From: Planococcus koreensis
GTDB lineage: Bacteria > Bacillota > Bacilli > Bacillales_A > Planococcaceae
Direction of reading: 5' to 3'
DNA: 56,425 bases
Assembly (NCBI RefSeq): GCF_004761975.1
Contig: NZ_RQII01000033.1
Location: 1 to 56,425, forward strand
In this document: piece after piece, positions 41,799-49,072 of the stretch
How positions within the stretch are numbered: the stretch's first letter is position 1
Layout: the number at the start of each line of letters is the position of its first letter
Notes under the pieces: model-generated
Seen by the model: the letters and a program-made list of their open reading frames with translations, nothing else
The model's database searches: none
Told to the model about the DNA's origin: nothing
Program-made: the position numbers and the translations under genes

Positions 41799-42656
41799 TT
41801 AGTTTTTTACAGGATGAGCATAGACATGCTCCGGATAATCAGTAATGATTCCATCTACATTCAAATCGAATAGACGCAAAGCTTGTTCTTGTGATCTTGA
41901 AGTGTAAGGATAGATGTCCATCCCCGCTTCATGAACGTCACCAACCAGTTCTTCCGTTACAATGTACATCGATGGATTGAAATAATCAGCATAAGCAGCA
42001 AATTGAGCTAATTGTTCTTCCGTTACATTTGCCCAATTTCCACCTAATAAAACACCATGAGAGAGATTCGGTAAAAGTTCTTTCGATGTTTTCATGGATT
42101 CGTGATTAAACGATTGGATGATGATCTTTTCATTATTCGCTGTATCCATATTTCTTTCGATCAAAGCATCAGCAATCTTCGCTTCCACTCCTGGATAAAG
42201 TTCAGGTGCCTTCAACTCGATTAAAATCCCAACTTTCCCACGGAACTCATTTAATACTTCCTCAAAAGTAGGAACTTTCTCGCCAGCATAAGCATCACCA
42301 AACCAGCTGCCGGCATCCAACTGCCGAATTTCCGCTAATGTTAAATCGCCCACTTTGCCAGTTCCGTCTGTTGTACGATTGACAGTAGTGTCGTGAATTA
42401 CAACTAACTCTCCATCTTTGGTCATTTGCACATCAATTTCAATATAGTCTGCCTTCATTTCAAACCCTTTTTGAAAAGCTTCCATCGTATTCTCAGGCGC
42501 ATGCCCGGAAGCGCCGCGATGTGCAACGTTCACCATCTCTTGCTGTTGCTGTTTTGATATCACTTTACCTGCTTCTCCGTCTTCAGCAGCAAGTGCTGGT
42601 CCGGTAAAAGCTGTCATCGCAAGGCTTGCCGCTAAAATCGTCATCATTCGTTTCAA
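41799..42656 (-). CDS. glpQ: Secreted glycerophosphodiester phosphodiesterase
   Basis: A 285-residue GDPD with a signal peptide ending ALA-AED. It hydrolyses glycerophosphodiesters (deacylated lipids or wall teichoic acid) to glycerol-3-phosphate. The catalytic residues are in VAHRGASGHAPENTMEAFQKG (H, R, E and N), YIEIDVQMTKDGELVVIHDTTVNRTTDGTG (E-x-D and H-D) and LIELKAPELYPG. The C-terminal end DLNVDGIITDYPEHV is typical. The start is TTG 42656, since AAGGAG sits just before it with 8 nt spacing. A direct-repeat PhoP-box-like element lies about 60 bp upstream, which would fit induction by phosphate starvation. Confidence 0.9.
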   Translation of the reverse strand: MKRMMTILAASLAMTAFTGPALAAEDGEAGKVISKQQQQEMVNVAHRGASGHAPENTMEAFQKGFEMKADYIEIDVQMTKDGELVVIHDTTVNRTTDGTGKVGDLTLAEIRQLDAGSWFGDAYAGEKVPTFEEVLNEFRGKVGILIELKAPELYPGVEAKIADALIERNMDTANNEKIIIQSFNHESMKTSKELLPNLSHGVLLGGNWANVTEEQLAQFAAYADYFNPSMYIVTEELVGDVHEAGMDIYPYTSRSQEQALRLFDLNVDGIITDYPEHVYAHPVKN

Positions 42657-42713
42657 AATATCCACTCCTTATGTATGTGATAACCCAAGTGTAAGCAATG
42701 AATATATTGTAGG

Positions 42714-42751
42714 TATGAATAGAGCGTTAATTAAATGTAAATTAACGGAAA
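42714..42751 (-). promoter_or_regulatory. Candidate PhoP box upstream of glpQ
   Basis: Reading the minus strand: TTTCCG, 4 bases, TTTACA, 5, TTAACG, 5, TTCATA. Three or four imperfect TT(A/C/T)A(C/T)A hexamers at about 11-bp period match the Bacillus PhoP-box layout. TACAAT at 42711-42706 is a plausible -10, with the box covering the -35. B. subtilis glpQ is a known PhoP target; binding here is inference. Confidence 0.5.
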
Positions 42752-42902
42752 TACTTATTTATTATTTCCTTAAAACCCCATATTCTTTTTCTTCTCTTTA
42801 TATTTTTAGCCAAACAAAAAAAGGCCTTGTTAAGACCCTTTCACAATAACCGGAAATATTTTATTTAGTTATTCGCTGCTTCTGCCAGAAGAAAATGAGT
42901 GT
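42752..42902. other. Gap upstream of the glpQ PhoP box
   Basis: About 150 AT-rich bases, including A8 and AAAAAAAGG tracts at about 42818-42825. Nothing coding was identified. Confidence 0.3.
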
Positions 42903-42995
42903 TCAGTATTTCTTCATTGCGGCTTTGTTTTCAGCAATTTGTTTAAGGTGACGGCCAATGAACGTTCCGGCATTTCTGAAGGTATAGCCGGCACC
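42903..42995 (-). pseudogene. Short in-frame extension after the next gene's TGA, possible remnant
   Basis: Directly after the TGA that ends the membrane protein gene at 42996, the same frame stays open for 30 codons (GAGYTFRNAGTFIGRHL followed by KQIAENKAAMKKY) and stops. The peptide reads like the C-terminus of a soluble flavin- or redox-type protein, but I cannot identify it. It could be a remnant of an inserted or deleted gene, or chance, as the frame agreement has a 1 in 3 probability. Confidence 0.25.
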
Positions 42996-43589
42996 TCAAG
43001 CAGTAGCCGACCTATTCAGACGGTACATGCTGACAATAAAAATGGCGACGGTTAAAAATGCCAGAACCGTGAGCAACGGAGAGCCATCGAAAAGCTGAAA
43101 GAACAGCAAGAAAAATGCAGAGATCGAAAACAGCGCAGCAAAGCTGGCCTTAACAAGCGGAAATTTGAAGCGAAAACCGATTAATGACCCAGCTCCTGTC
43201 GCTAATACGATTAGCCATAACATCAATTCACTGGGTATGAACTCAAGTGCACTCAGCATATTGAGCCCCACGAAAATCACTGATGCCGCAACGCCATCCC
43301 GGTGTTTGCGATAATGCGGCATCAACAAAACAGCCATCAGCAAGCTGCAGATAAACACCGCCCAATACTGCACAAAAAAGATTGAATCGAGTGTGAGCAA
43401 CAGGAACGCTGTGACTATGACGAGCCCGCCACCACTAGTGCCCCAGCACTTCCATCCCTCTAAAAATAAACCGAACAACGCAACCGTCAATAAACCGAAA
43501 AGCCATTCCGCACCGAACCAGCGCTCTCCGATATAAGTCAGCAAACCGCCGCCAAGCATAGTTGCAACGTATAGAAAAATTTGTTTCAT
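42996..43589 (-). CDS. Polytopic membrane protein, unknown function
   Basis: A 197-residue integral membrane protein with six or seven hydrophobic segments. WFGAEWLFGLLTVALFGLFLEG and HYRKHRDGVAASVIFVGLNM contain the polar loops. There is no signature I recognise. ATG has AAGAGGGAT upstream. It lies on the minus strand between glpQ and the J-domain gene (160 bp away), likely with its own promoter. Placing it in a functional group is not possible from the sequence. Confidence 0.72.
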   Translation of the reverse strand: MKQIFLYVATMLGGGLLTYIGERWFGAEWLFGLLTVALFGLFLEGWKCWGTSGGGLVIVTAFLLLTLDSIFFVQYWAVFICSLLMAVLLMPHYRKHRDGVAASVIFVGLNMLSALEFIPSELMLWLIVLATGAGSLIGFRFKFPLVKASFAALFSISAFFLLFFQLFDGSPLLTVLAFLTVAIFIVSMYRLNRSATA

Positions 43590-43748
43590 CGCTAATCCCT
43601 CTTTGTTTTACTTCTAAATACTTAGATTTAAAAATAAATATAAAGCAACCACCTTCGAAATTTAGTTATTTTCACTGAAGGAGGCTGCTTTAGTTACTAT
43701 ATATTTTGGTTGAGCGGAATTGTAATTGTTAAAGGGGCGCGATTTGAT

Positions 43749-44750
43749 TCAATTCATATAATTCATTACTAGCCAATAGCAACGTTTTCTTGTTTCTTCT
43801 AACTGTGCATCATTATAGACAGGAACTTCCCAAGACCCTCCAGTAAAATCGACTATAGCTGCATCTGAAACTCGATCTCTCTTTACCACCCAAGAACGTT
43901 GTAAATCTCTTAAGGCAATAAATTCTTCATCAGTTAACTCCATTTTTAGAGTTTGATAAATTTCATTTAGCAAATCATCCCAAGCTTTTAATTGGATTTG
44001 AGACGCTTGCGTAATTTCAGCATCGCTTCCTGATTCCCAAACTTCTCCATAGCTAAGAAAATCTTCTTCTAGTTTATAAATTCGATCTAGGTATCGATTA
44101 TATAGTGAAGAGGAATCGGTTGTTACATAAGCCGATGCGGCTTCTGCCCCTTGCTTTTCATCTAGTAATTCTTCGTTGGCCTCGGTGTCTGAAGGTATAT
44201 CATTGGATTGTTCGCTTGCTTCCACTTCTGACTCTTCCTTATTATCTAGTGATTCTTCGCTCACAACAGTACTTGGGGTTCTATCACTGGATTGGTCACT
44301 CGCTTCCACTGGAAAGACAACAGGATTTACTGGAATCTCTGGTTCAGTATTATCGTCTATAGCACTTATTGCTTTTGCCAGGATACTGAGAACTATAAGA
44401 GCTCCGATCATTACCTTTCCATAACGGATAAAGTCAAAAGAGAACTTAGGATAATCTTTTTGGGAATATGCCGCGTCTTGGTGATTCGATTTTTCTCGTT
44501 CTTCTTTGGGACGTTCCTTTGTTCCCTCTTTGGTCTGTTGATAATAGGCATATTCCTGATCATATGCTTTTCTTTTTGCCGGATTACTCAATACTTCATA
44601 GGCTTCGGTTAAAAGAATAAAGTGCCTTTCATCCCCGCCTTGATCAGGGTGAATTGCTTTAGACTGGATACGATATGCGCGCTTGATCAGCTCTTCGTTT
44701 GCTTTTGGCAGTATATTTAGCAATGTGTAGTAATCTATAAATTTGTCCAT
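43749..44750 (-). CDS. J-domain protein with membrane helix and LprI-like C-terminal domain
   Basis: A 333-residue fusion. Residues 1-65 are a DnaJ J-domain (DYYTLLNILPKANEELIKRAYR, with the HPD motif in AIHPDQGGDERHF). A basic, polar linker leads to one membrane helix at about 113-135 (VMIGALIVLSILAKAISAI). An acidic Ser/Glu-rich region with repeated DQSSD and EQSND motifs follows. Residues 225-333 match the DUF1311/LprI domain (QIQLKAWDDLLNEIYQTL and RDLQRSWVVKRDRVSDAAI). The J-domain points to a cytoplasmic Hsp70 partner, while the LprI-like domain would be outside. ATG 44750 follows AGGGGGAG. It follows the EcsC gene by 35 bp. Confidence 0.85.
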   Translation of the reverse strand: MDKFIDYYTLLNILPKANEELIKRAYRIQSKAIHPDQGGDERHFILLTEAYEVLSNPAKRKAYDQEYAYYQQTKEGTKERPKEEREKSNHQDAAYSQKDYPKFSFDFIRYGKVMIGALIVLSILAKAISAIDDNTEPEIPVNPVVFPVEASDQSSDRTPSTVVSEESLDNKEESEVEASEQSNDIPSDTEANEELLDEKQGAEAASAYVTTDSSSLYNRYLDRIYKLEEDFLSYGEVWESGSDAEITQASQIQLKAWDDLLNEIYQTLKMELTDEEFIALRDLQRSWVVKRDRVSDAAIVDFTGGSWEVPVYNDAQLEETRKRCYWLVMNYMN

Positions 44751-44785
44751 ACTCCCCCTCTTTCTCATTATTATTCTTTAATTCG

Positions 44786-45409
44786 TCACCCAAAAACCTT
44801 TTTAGCTGTCTTTCCAATTATATTTGTTCCTATACCGTCTACAGTGCCGCCAATAACGCCGCCGGCAATCGGTATAGCTTTCCCTAAATTAACCACGCCT
44901 TTTTGGCCAAACTTCGTTACTAGTTTAAATCCAACAGTTTTATTAATAACTTTAATTACTTCTCCTGGAATTTTCATTATGGCTTGTTTGGCAAATGCGT
45001 TGCCAGCTTGAATACCTGACTTCTTCAATATACCTGATGCTGATTGTCCAGTTAGACAAACAAACACGAACGTTTTAACTTGATCGTCTTTTAAATCATG
45101 GCCTCTCATATGTGATATTGCCGCGATCATTCTTATCTGAACATACATAACTGAAGCAATATTAGCAGGAATGGCTACGGGCAGAACAATTATTCCACCT
45201 AAGCCTGTAAGAAACCCGCTAGTAGCCGCTTTAGTATTTTGCCAACGAATCAAACTATCTATGGCCTTATCAGTTGAATCATGCTTGGATAAAAAGTTCT
45301 CTGCCATTTCATAAGCCGAATCCATTCCAGGTATTCCTTCTAATGAATTTTCATATGCCCAATCTAACATTTTTCCTATTTTACTTTCAGAAAGCTCTTT
45401 TTCTTCCAA
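44786..45409 (-). CDS. EcsC-family protein
   Basis: A 207-residue EcsC-like protein. KIGKMLDWAYENSLEGIPGM, SLIRWQNTKAATSGFLTGL with the hydrophobic GGIIVLPVAIPANIASVMYVQ, and IRMIAAISHMRGHDLKDDQV are EcsC features. The C-terminal LGKAIPIAGGVIGGTVDGIG completes the family pattern. In Bacillus EcsC is linked to an ABC transporter, but here it is alone next to nuclease-like genes. TTG 45409 is preferred, as AGGAGGGGT sits immediately upstream; the frame extends to 45430. It begins 27 bp after the nuclease-like gene, so it is likely in its transcript. Confidence 0.82.
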   Translation of the reverse strand: MEEKELSESKIGKMLDWAYENSLEGIPGMDSAYEMAENFLSKHDSTDKAIDSLIRWQNTKAATSGFLTGLGGIIVLPVAIPANIASVMYVQIRMIAAISHMRGHDLKDDQVKTFVFVCLTGQSASGILKKSGIQAGNAFAKQAIMKIPGEVIKVINKTVGFKLVTKFGQKGVVNLGKAIPIAGGVIGGTVDGIGTNIIGKTAKKVFG

Positions 45410-45435
45410 AATACCCCTCCTAATCGACAATAAGT

Positions 45436-45924
45436 TTAATTTTGAATCAATCCAATTTCCAATAGTGTCTTTTCAACATGTCTTGGGTAATCGACTTCCA
45501 CACTGCCATCTTCCCTAATCCAAAATCTAATAAAACCAGCAAAATTAATAGATTTCATCACTTTATCCACTCTATTTCTTATTCTTGGTATATCCGGATT
45601 TGCCATCACGTACAGCGAGTTTTCTTTTCCGATTGTTTGGTACTCCATCAACTTTCCAATTTGCATATACGTATGTGTTTTAATTTGACCTGAATCAAAC
45701 ACAGTATCAAGATCATGCGTGTTCGCATGGGAACCTTTGGATTCGACATAGATTCTCCAACCATGTTTTTCCCCTTCAACATCAACACCTATTTTATTTC
45801 CAGTCAAGAAGTCAGGACAATGAAAGCCGGCTGATTTGATGAAATTCCAAACAGCCTCATTGACAGTGTCTTCATTCATAATAAAGGGATCTTTAATAAG
45901 TAATTTGCTGTTTCTAGTTGGCAT
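45436..45924 (-). CDS. PD-(D/E)XK nuclease-like protein of the island cluster
   Basis: A 162-residue protein. The core pattern KIGVDVEGEKHGWRIYVESK contains D48, then E61-x-K63, the classic PD-(D/E)XK active-site spacing (GVD-x12-E-S-K). After it a helix (TYMQIGKLMEYQTIGKENS) and a strand (YVMANPDIPRIRNRV) complete a plausible restriction-endonuclease-like fold. The C-terminal GFIRFWIREDGSVEVDYP is a further strand pair. It would cut or nick DNA, or use the fold to bind it. The start is ATG 45924, with a weak AAGGA. It follows the nitrilase-like gene by 12 bp, so it is the last tight member of the cluster. Confidence 0.72.
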   Translation of the reverse strand: MPTRNSKLLIKDPFIMNEDTVNEAVWNFIKSAGFHCPDFLTGNKIGVDVEGEKHGWRIYVESKGSHANTHDLDTVFDSGQIKTHTYMQIGKLMEYQTIGKENSLYVMANPDIPRIRNRVDKVMKSINFAGFIRFWIREDGSVEVDYPRHVEKTLLEIGLIQN

Positions 45925-45936
45925 AATTAATTTCCT

Positions 45937-47202
45937 TCACTTCGTATTTTCCGGCACTTTCAATAGACTTAAATACTGCTCTTTAAATCGTACCGGAATC
46001 CCTTGTTTACTGCTTGCAGAGTTTTGGAAAAGACCATTAATGCCTTGCATAAATTGCAGATCAAACCCTATCTTGTTATCAGTAGCTTTGAACAATTGAA
46101 TGTCTTTGTAACGGTTAGTTTTAGCAGCAACAAAGAGATTATCCGCAACGACGATACAGCCTATGCGATTTTCTATTGCACGAAGCTTCATCAGAGCAAT
46201 TGCCTCTTCTTCATTTATCGGCCCATAGGACAGATAAATCACAAGATGATGTCCCTCTTCTGCTTTGGACTGTTTGTAAAAATAAGTTCGATCGAATAAT
46301 TCTTCATAGTTTGCCACATGAACATGGATGGACTCCCCATTTTTCGTTAAATGCAAGGATGTCTCCTCTTCACCCGCATCGAGTAGCTTGGATGAGTAAA
46401 TCTCCCACTTATCCAAATCAATTGTGCAATCCGCGTCTTCATCGAGGCCCACTGTAAATTGCGTGTATTGTTTATCACTGTAGAGATGCTCAACTGTCAC
46501 TTCTTCTATAACTGGATCATCCGTGGAGAACAGGCTAAATGCATGCGTCTTCTCACCATTGCCTAATTTATAATTAGCTTTCAAACGCTCTCCGGATTTA
46601 AAACTAATTCGATCTGAAGGTTGTTTCATATCCGGCCGATTGGCCATGGTGCATAAAACGGTTGTATCCAGCTCAATGGATCGCCCTTTCAGCACGTTGC
46701 ACCATTTTGACATCTTCACATTGCCGCCGGTTAAGTTGATAAGAATGTCTAAACCTTCTTGTTCCAATTTTTCTGTGACTAATGGGAAAAACATATCATG
46801 GCAAATATAGACCTGGATACGTTGACCATTTAAAAGGATTGGTTCGTATAGTTCTGGATCTTCTAGTTCATCTTTTTCCAATTCAAAAACAAGTTTCTCA
46901 GCTGAAGAATGCTTTATAAAAACAGAGTCTACCGTCTCTCCCTCTGCTGGAGCCCAATTCACATATAATGCCCGTTCTGTGCCATCAGCAAAGGAAATAC
47001 CACAAATCACAGGTGTATCTAAGAATTCTGCTAATCCTTCGACTATCTCCCAAGCTTCGTTTTCACTAACTCTGTCTATAAAATTTTCCGGAAAGACAAC
47101 CAGATCAACTAACTTTTTCTCTATTATCTTAAGAACTTGATCGTATAGTTTTTGATAGTCATATTTATAGTTATTATATGGTTGTACCAGCAATATATTC
47201 AT
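45937..47202 (-). CDS. Nitrilase-superfamily (carbon-nitrogen hydrolase) protein with C-terminal extension
   Basis: A 421-residue protein. The N-terminal about 230 residues fit the nitrilase alpha-beta-beta-alpha fold with the E-K-C triad: E39 (VDLVVFPENF), K97 (SVFIKHSS) and C134 in the elbow VYICHDMFFP. INLTGGNVKMSKWCNVLKGRSIELDTTVLCTMAN carries the usual final part of the core. The C-terminal 190 residues lack a known domain. The substrate could be an amide or a nucleotide derivative; nothing shows which. Its ATG overlaps the stop of the preceding gene by four bases (ATGA), so translation is coupled. Confidence 0.8.
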   Translation of the reverse strand: MNILLVQPYNNYKYDYQKLYDQVLKIIEKKLVDLVVFPENFIDRVSENEAWEIVEGLAEFLDTPVICGISFADGTERALYVNWAPAEGETVDSVFIKHSSAEKLVFELEKDELEDPELYEPILLNGQRIQVYICHDMFFPLVTEKLEQEGLDILINLTGGNVKMSKWCNVLKGRSIELDTTVLCTMANRPDMKQPSDRISFKSGERLKANYKLGNGEKTHAFSLFSTDDPVIEEVTVEHLYSDKQYTQFTVGLDEDADCTIDLDKWEIYSSKLLDAGEEETSLHLTKNGESIHVHVANYEELFDRTYFYKQSKAEEGHHLVIYLSYGPINEEEAIALMKLRAIENRIGCIVVADNLFVAAKTNRYKDIQLFKATDNKIGFDLQFMQGINGLFQNSASSKQGIPVRFKEQYLSLLKVPENTK

Positions 47203-48290
47203 ACTAGATATTCCTCCACTTCAATATGATGGACATTCTGCATGCCCAAATGATGTTTATAGGTTTCCACATACGGCTTCATGGTTCCAGGAGAAACGAG
47301 CCACCCCACATATTGAAAATTGGCCAGGTTTATCAGTCCACCCAATGCATGCTTTGATTCACTAATTTCAATTTCTATGCCGAGAAGAGGAAAATAAATG
47401 GTTTCTTCTTGTATATCCAACAGGTACTGCAGGAAAGGAAAGTGAATCACATCTGCGCCTATTCGCTGTGCGAGAAAGTGCAGAAACTGAACATATCCTC
47501 CTTCGATGCTAAAACCTGCTGCCACGTCAATTTCTGGAATGTAATAGTAGTCACTCGCTGACTTTACTTCGCCTTTTAGAAGAGGAACCGGCGATTTAGT
47601 AAAGCTTTGTTTCAATAAGTATTTAGATTTTACCGGGACTTTTATTTGCTGGAACTTCTGATCAATATGATAGATCCATTTAAAGTAATCCGGTTTGCGG
47701 TCATATGCTATATCCAAATCTGTTAATAAAAGTTTGGGCATTAATTTTGCTGCGACTAAAATCGACTGTTTTTCTCCACCCGAACCCTTCTTTCGAGGAA
47801 GCCGATTTTCTCTGTTTATAAGTGGCACAATAGTTGTTTTTGTAAATATCGGAAGTTTTTTTAGCATACTGCTGTCGAGGAAAAACAATTGCCGCTCCCC
47901 GTTTACTCTCTGCAGCGACCGCACGATTTTCATACCTCTTCGATATGTATCATTTTCTTTCGCAGCACTAGCATTATTTACAACCATGAAGTTGTAATAA
48001 CATGGCGATAGTTGTAGGTTCCCTACATTACCTACCTGGTTTTTAGAAGAAGTGGTCGAGCCTTCGAGTTCAAAAGCAGCGAACGGTAGATATTTACCCT
48101 CAATTAATTGAAGGTGGTCCAAGGAGTTTAAGTTCAATGTTTGAACGTTCAACATCCACACAACATCATATCGTGGTGCGTAAGCATTAATTATCGATTT
48201 AAATGTGTATTCTTTCAAAGAGTAAAACCCTAAATCTTTGCCTAACTGAAACAATTGATCTTGGACAGCTTTGGTAGTTTGCTTAACCAT
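47199..48290 (-). CDS. Protein with two PD-(D/E)XK-like cores (internal duplication)
   Basis: A 363-residue protein of unknown family. Two segments follow the same plan. Copy 1: YAPRYDVVWML (D42), then AAFELEGSTTSSKNQ (E74, E76). Copy 2: YYIPEIDVAAGF (D255), then GIEIEISESKHALGG (E306, E308). Each matches Y-x-P-x-x-D-V ... E-x-E-x-S, followed by a G-x-x-x-N-L helix (VGNVGNLQ and LGGLINLANF). This resembles restriction-endonuclease-like folds that carry E-x-E in place of E-x-K. It would be the DNA-recognition or cleaving subunit. ATG 48290 fits the AGAGG site better than 48293. It is directly followed by the nitrilase gene with ATGA overlap. Confidence 0.7.
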   Translation of the reverse strand: MVKQTTKAVQDQLFQLGKDLGFYSLKEYTFKSIINAYAPRYDVVWMLNVQTLNLNSLDHLQLIEGKYLPFAAFELEGSTTSSKNQVGNVGNLQLSPCYYNFMVVNNASAAKENDTYRRGMKIVRSLQRVNGERQLFFLDSSMLKKLPIFTKTTIVPLINRENRLPRKKGSGGEKQSILVAAKLMPKLLLTDLDIAYDRKPDYFKWIYHIDQKFQQIKVPVKSKYLLKQSFTKSPVPLLKGEVKSASDYYYIPEIDVAAGFSIEGGYVQFLHFLAQRIGADVIHFPFLQYLLDIQEETIYFPLLGIEIEISESKHALGGLINLANFQYVGWLVSPGTMKPYVETYKHHLGMQNVHHIEVEEYLV

Positions 48291-48409
48291 CATTAACCTC
48301 TTCTCGAAAAACTGTTTTGCTTTTCATTAAGTTTTGATACGCCGAGACTATTTCTCTATTATTTGAGACTTCGCCCAATAGAATGAATTTTCAAATGCAT
48401 TTCCACCCA

Positions 48410-48673
48410 TTACAACACCAGTCGATAGATGCCTTTCCCAATTCGTTCATAGTCATCAAATACAGAACCGTGATGATTAGGCGAATTAGAGCAACATCTG
48501 GAAGTGATATGTGTACGAATCGTACTTTCTTTGTAGCTTGTTCCATCATCTTTCATATATTGCAGAACCTCGCTTAAATCAAATTGTTTTTCTTCCCGCT
48601 CTCTTGTGATTTTCTGCACAGCGGTTAAAATTTCATCACGAGCAGTTGTACGAATCTTCTTTTGTTCAGCCAA
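48410..48673 (-). CDS. Small DUF7669-like winged-helix protein
   Basis: An 87-residue protein. ARDEILTAVQKITREREEK followed by FDLSEVLQYMKDDGTSYKES, TIRTHITSRCCSN and YERIGKGIYRLVL has the helix-helix-recognition helix-wing layout of a wHTH domain of the DUF7669 type. This domain is often attached to restriction enzymes and nucleases. It could regulate or be the DNA-targeting subunit of the next genes. The start is TTG with GGAGGAGG in front. It is first of the cluster; the next gene starts 120 bp downstream on the same strand, with no obvious terminator between. Confidence 0.75.
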   Translation of the reverse strand: MAEQKKIRTTARDEILTAVQKITREREEKQFDLSEVLQYMKDDGTSYKESTIRTHITSRCCSNSPNHHGSVFDDYERIGKGIYRLVL

Positions 48674-49072
48674 TGGAATTCCTCCTCCAGTTTTTAAAAC
48701 TATTTGACTATTTCATCTAATGTGTAAATCGTATCATAAAAGATACAAGTAAATACAATTATTTTCCATTCACCTAGAATTGCTAATAATTTATGGTTAT
48801 TTAACTAAAGATTTATCTAATACTTTAAACATCTAAGGCAATGGCCAAAAACCCCTTACTCTTTTGCCTTCTCCAGCCCTTCGGTATTCGTATTAGATCG
48901 CTATAAATATTTGAAACGATTCCGCTCTATTGATTTTTCGCGCAATATCGTATACAACTTTTTGTATATAGAGCTATTTTGGTACAAGGTGGCGACCCCT
49001 TAAATACAGCAATGATTTTCTACGTTTTTTGACATAAAAATGGTATAATACCTTCCATAAAGGAGTGAAATT
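48674..49072. other. Divergent intergenic region of the island
   Basis: About 400 AT-rich bases separate the nitrilase-nuclease cluster (minus) from the helicase (plus). A short inverted repeat TATACAA/TTGTATA lies at 48951-48957 and 48962-48968. On the minus strand GTATC-ATAAAA-GATAC (about 48734-48749) is another small palindrome near the presumed start of the cluster transcript. These could be operators of the DUF7669-like wHTH; unproven. Confidence 0.4.
49041..49049 (+). promoter_or_regulatory. Extended -10 promoter of the helicase gene
   Basis: TGGTATAAT is a TG-n-TATAAT extended -10 element, about 24 bp upstream of the ATG at 49073, with no good -35. The RBS AAAGGAGTG follows. Confidence 0.55.

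Noticed and set aside
49029..49034. TTGACA as the -35 of the helicase promoter
   Set aside because: It lies only about 9 bp from TATAAT; the extended -10 explains the promoter better.
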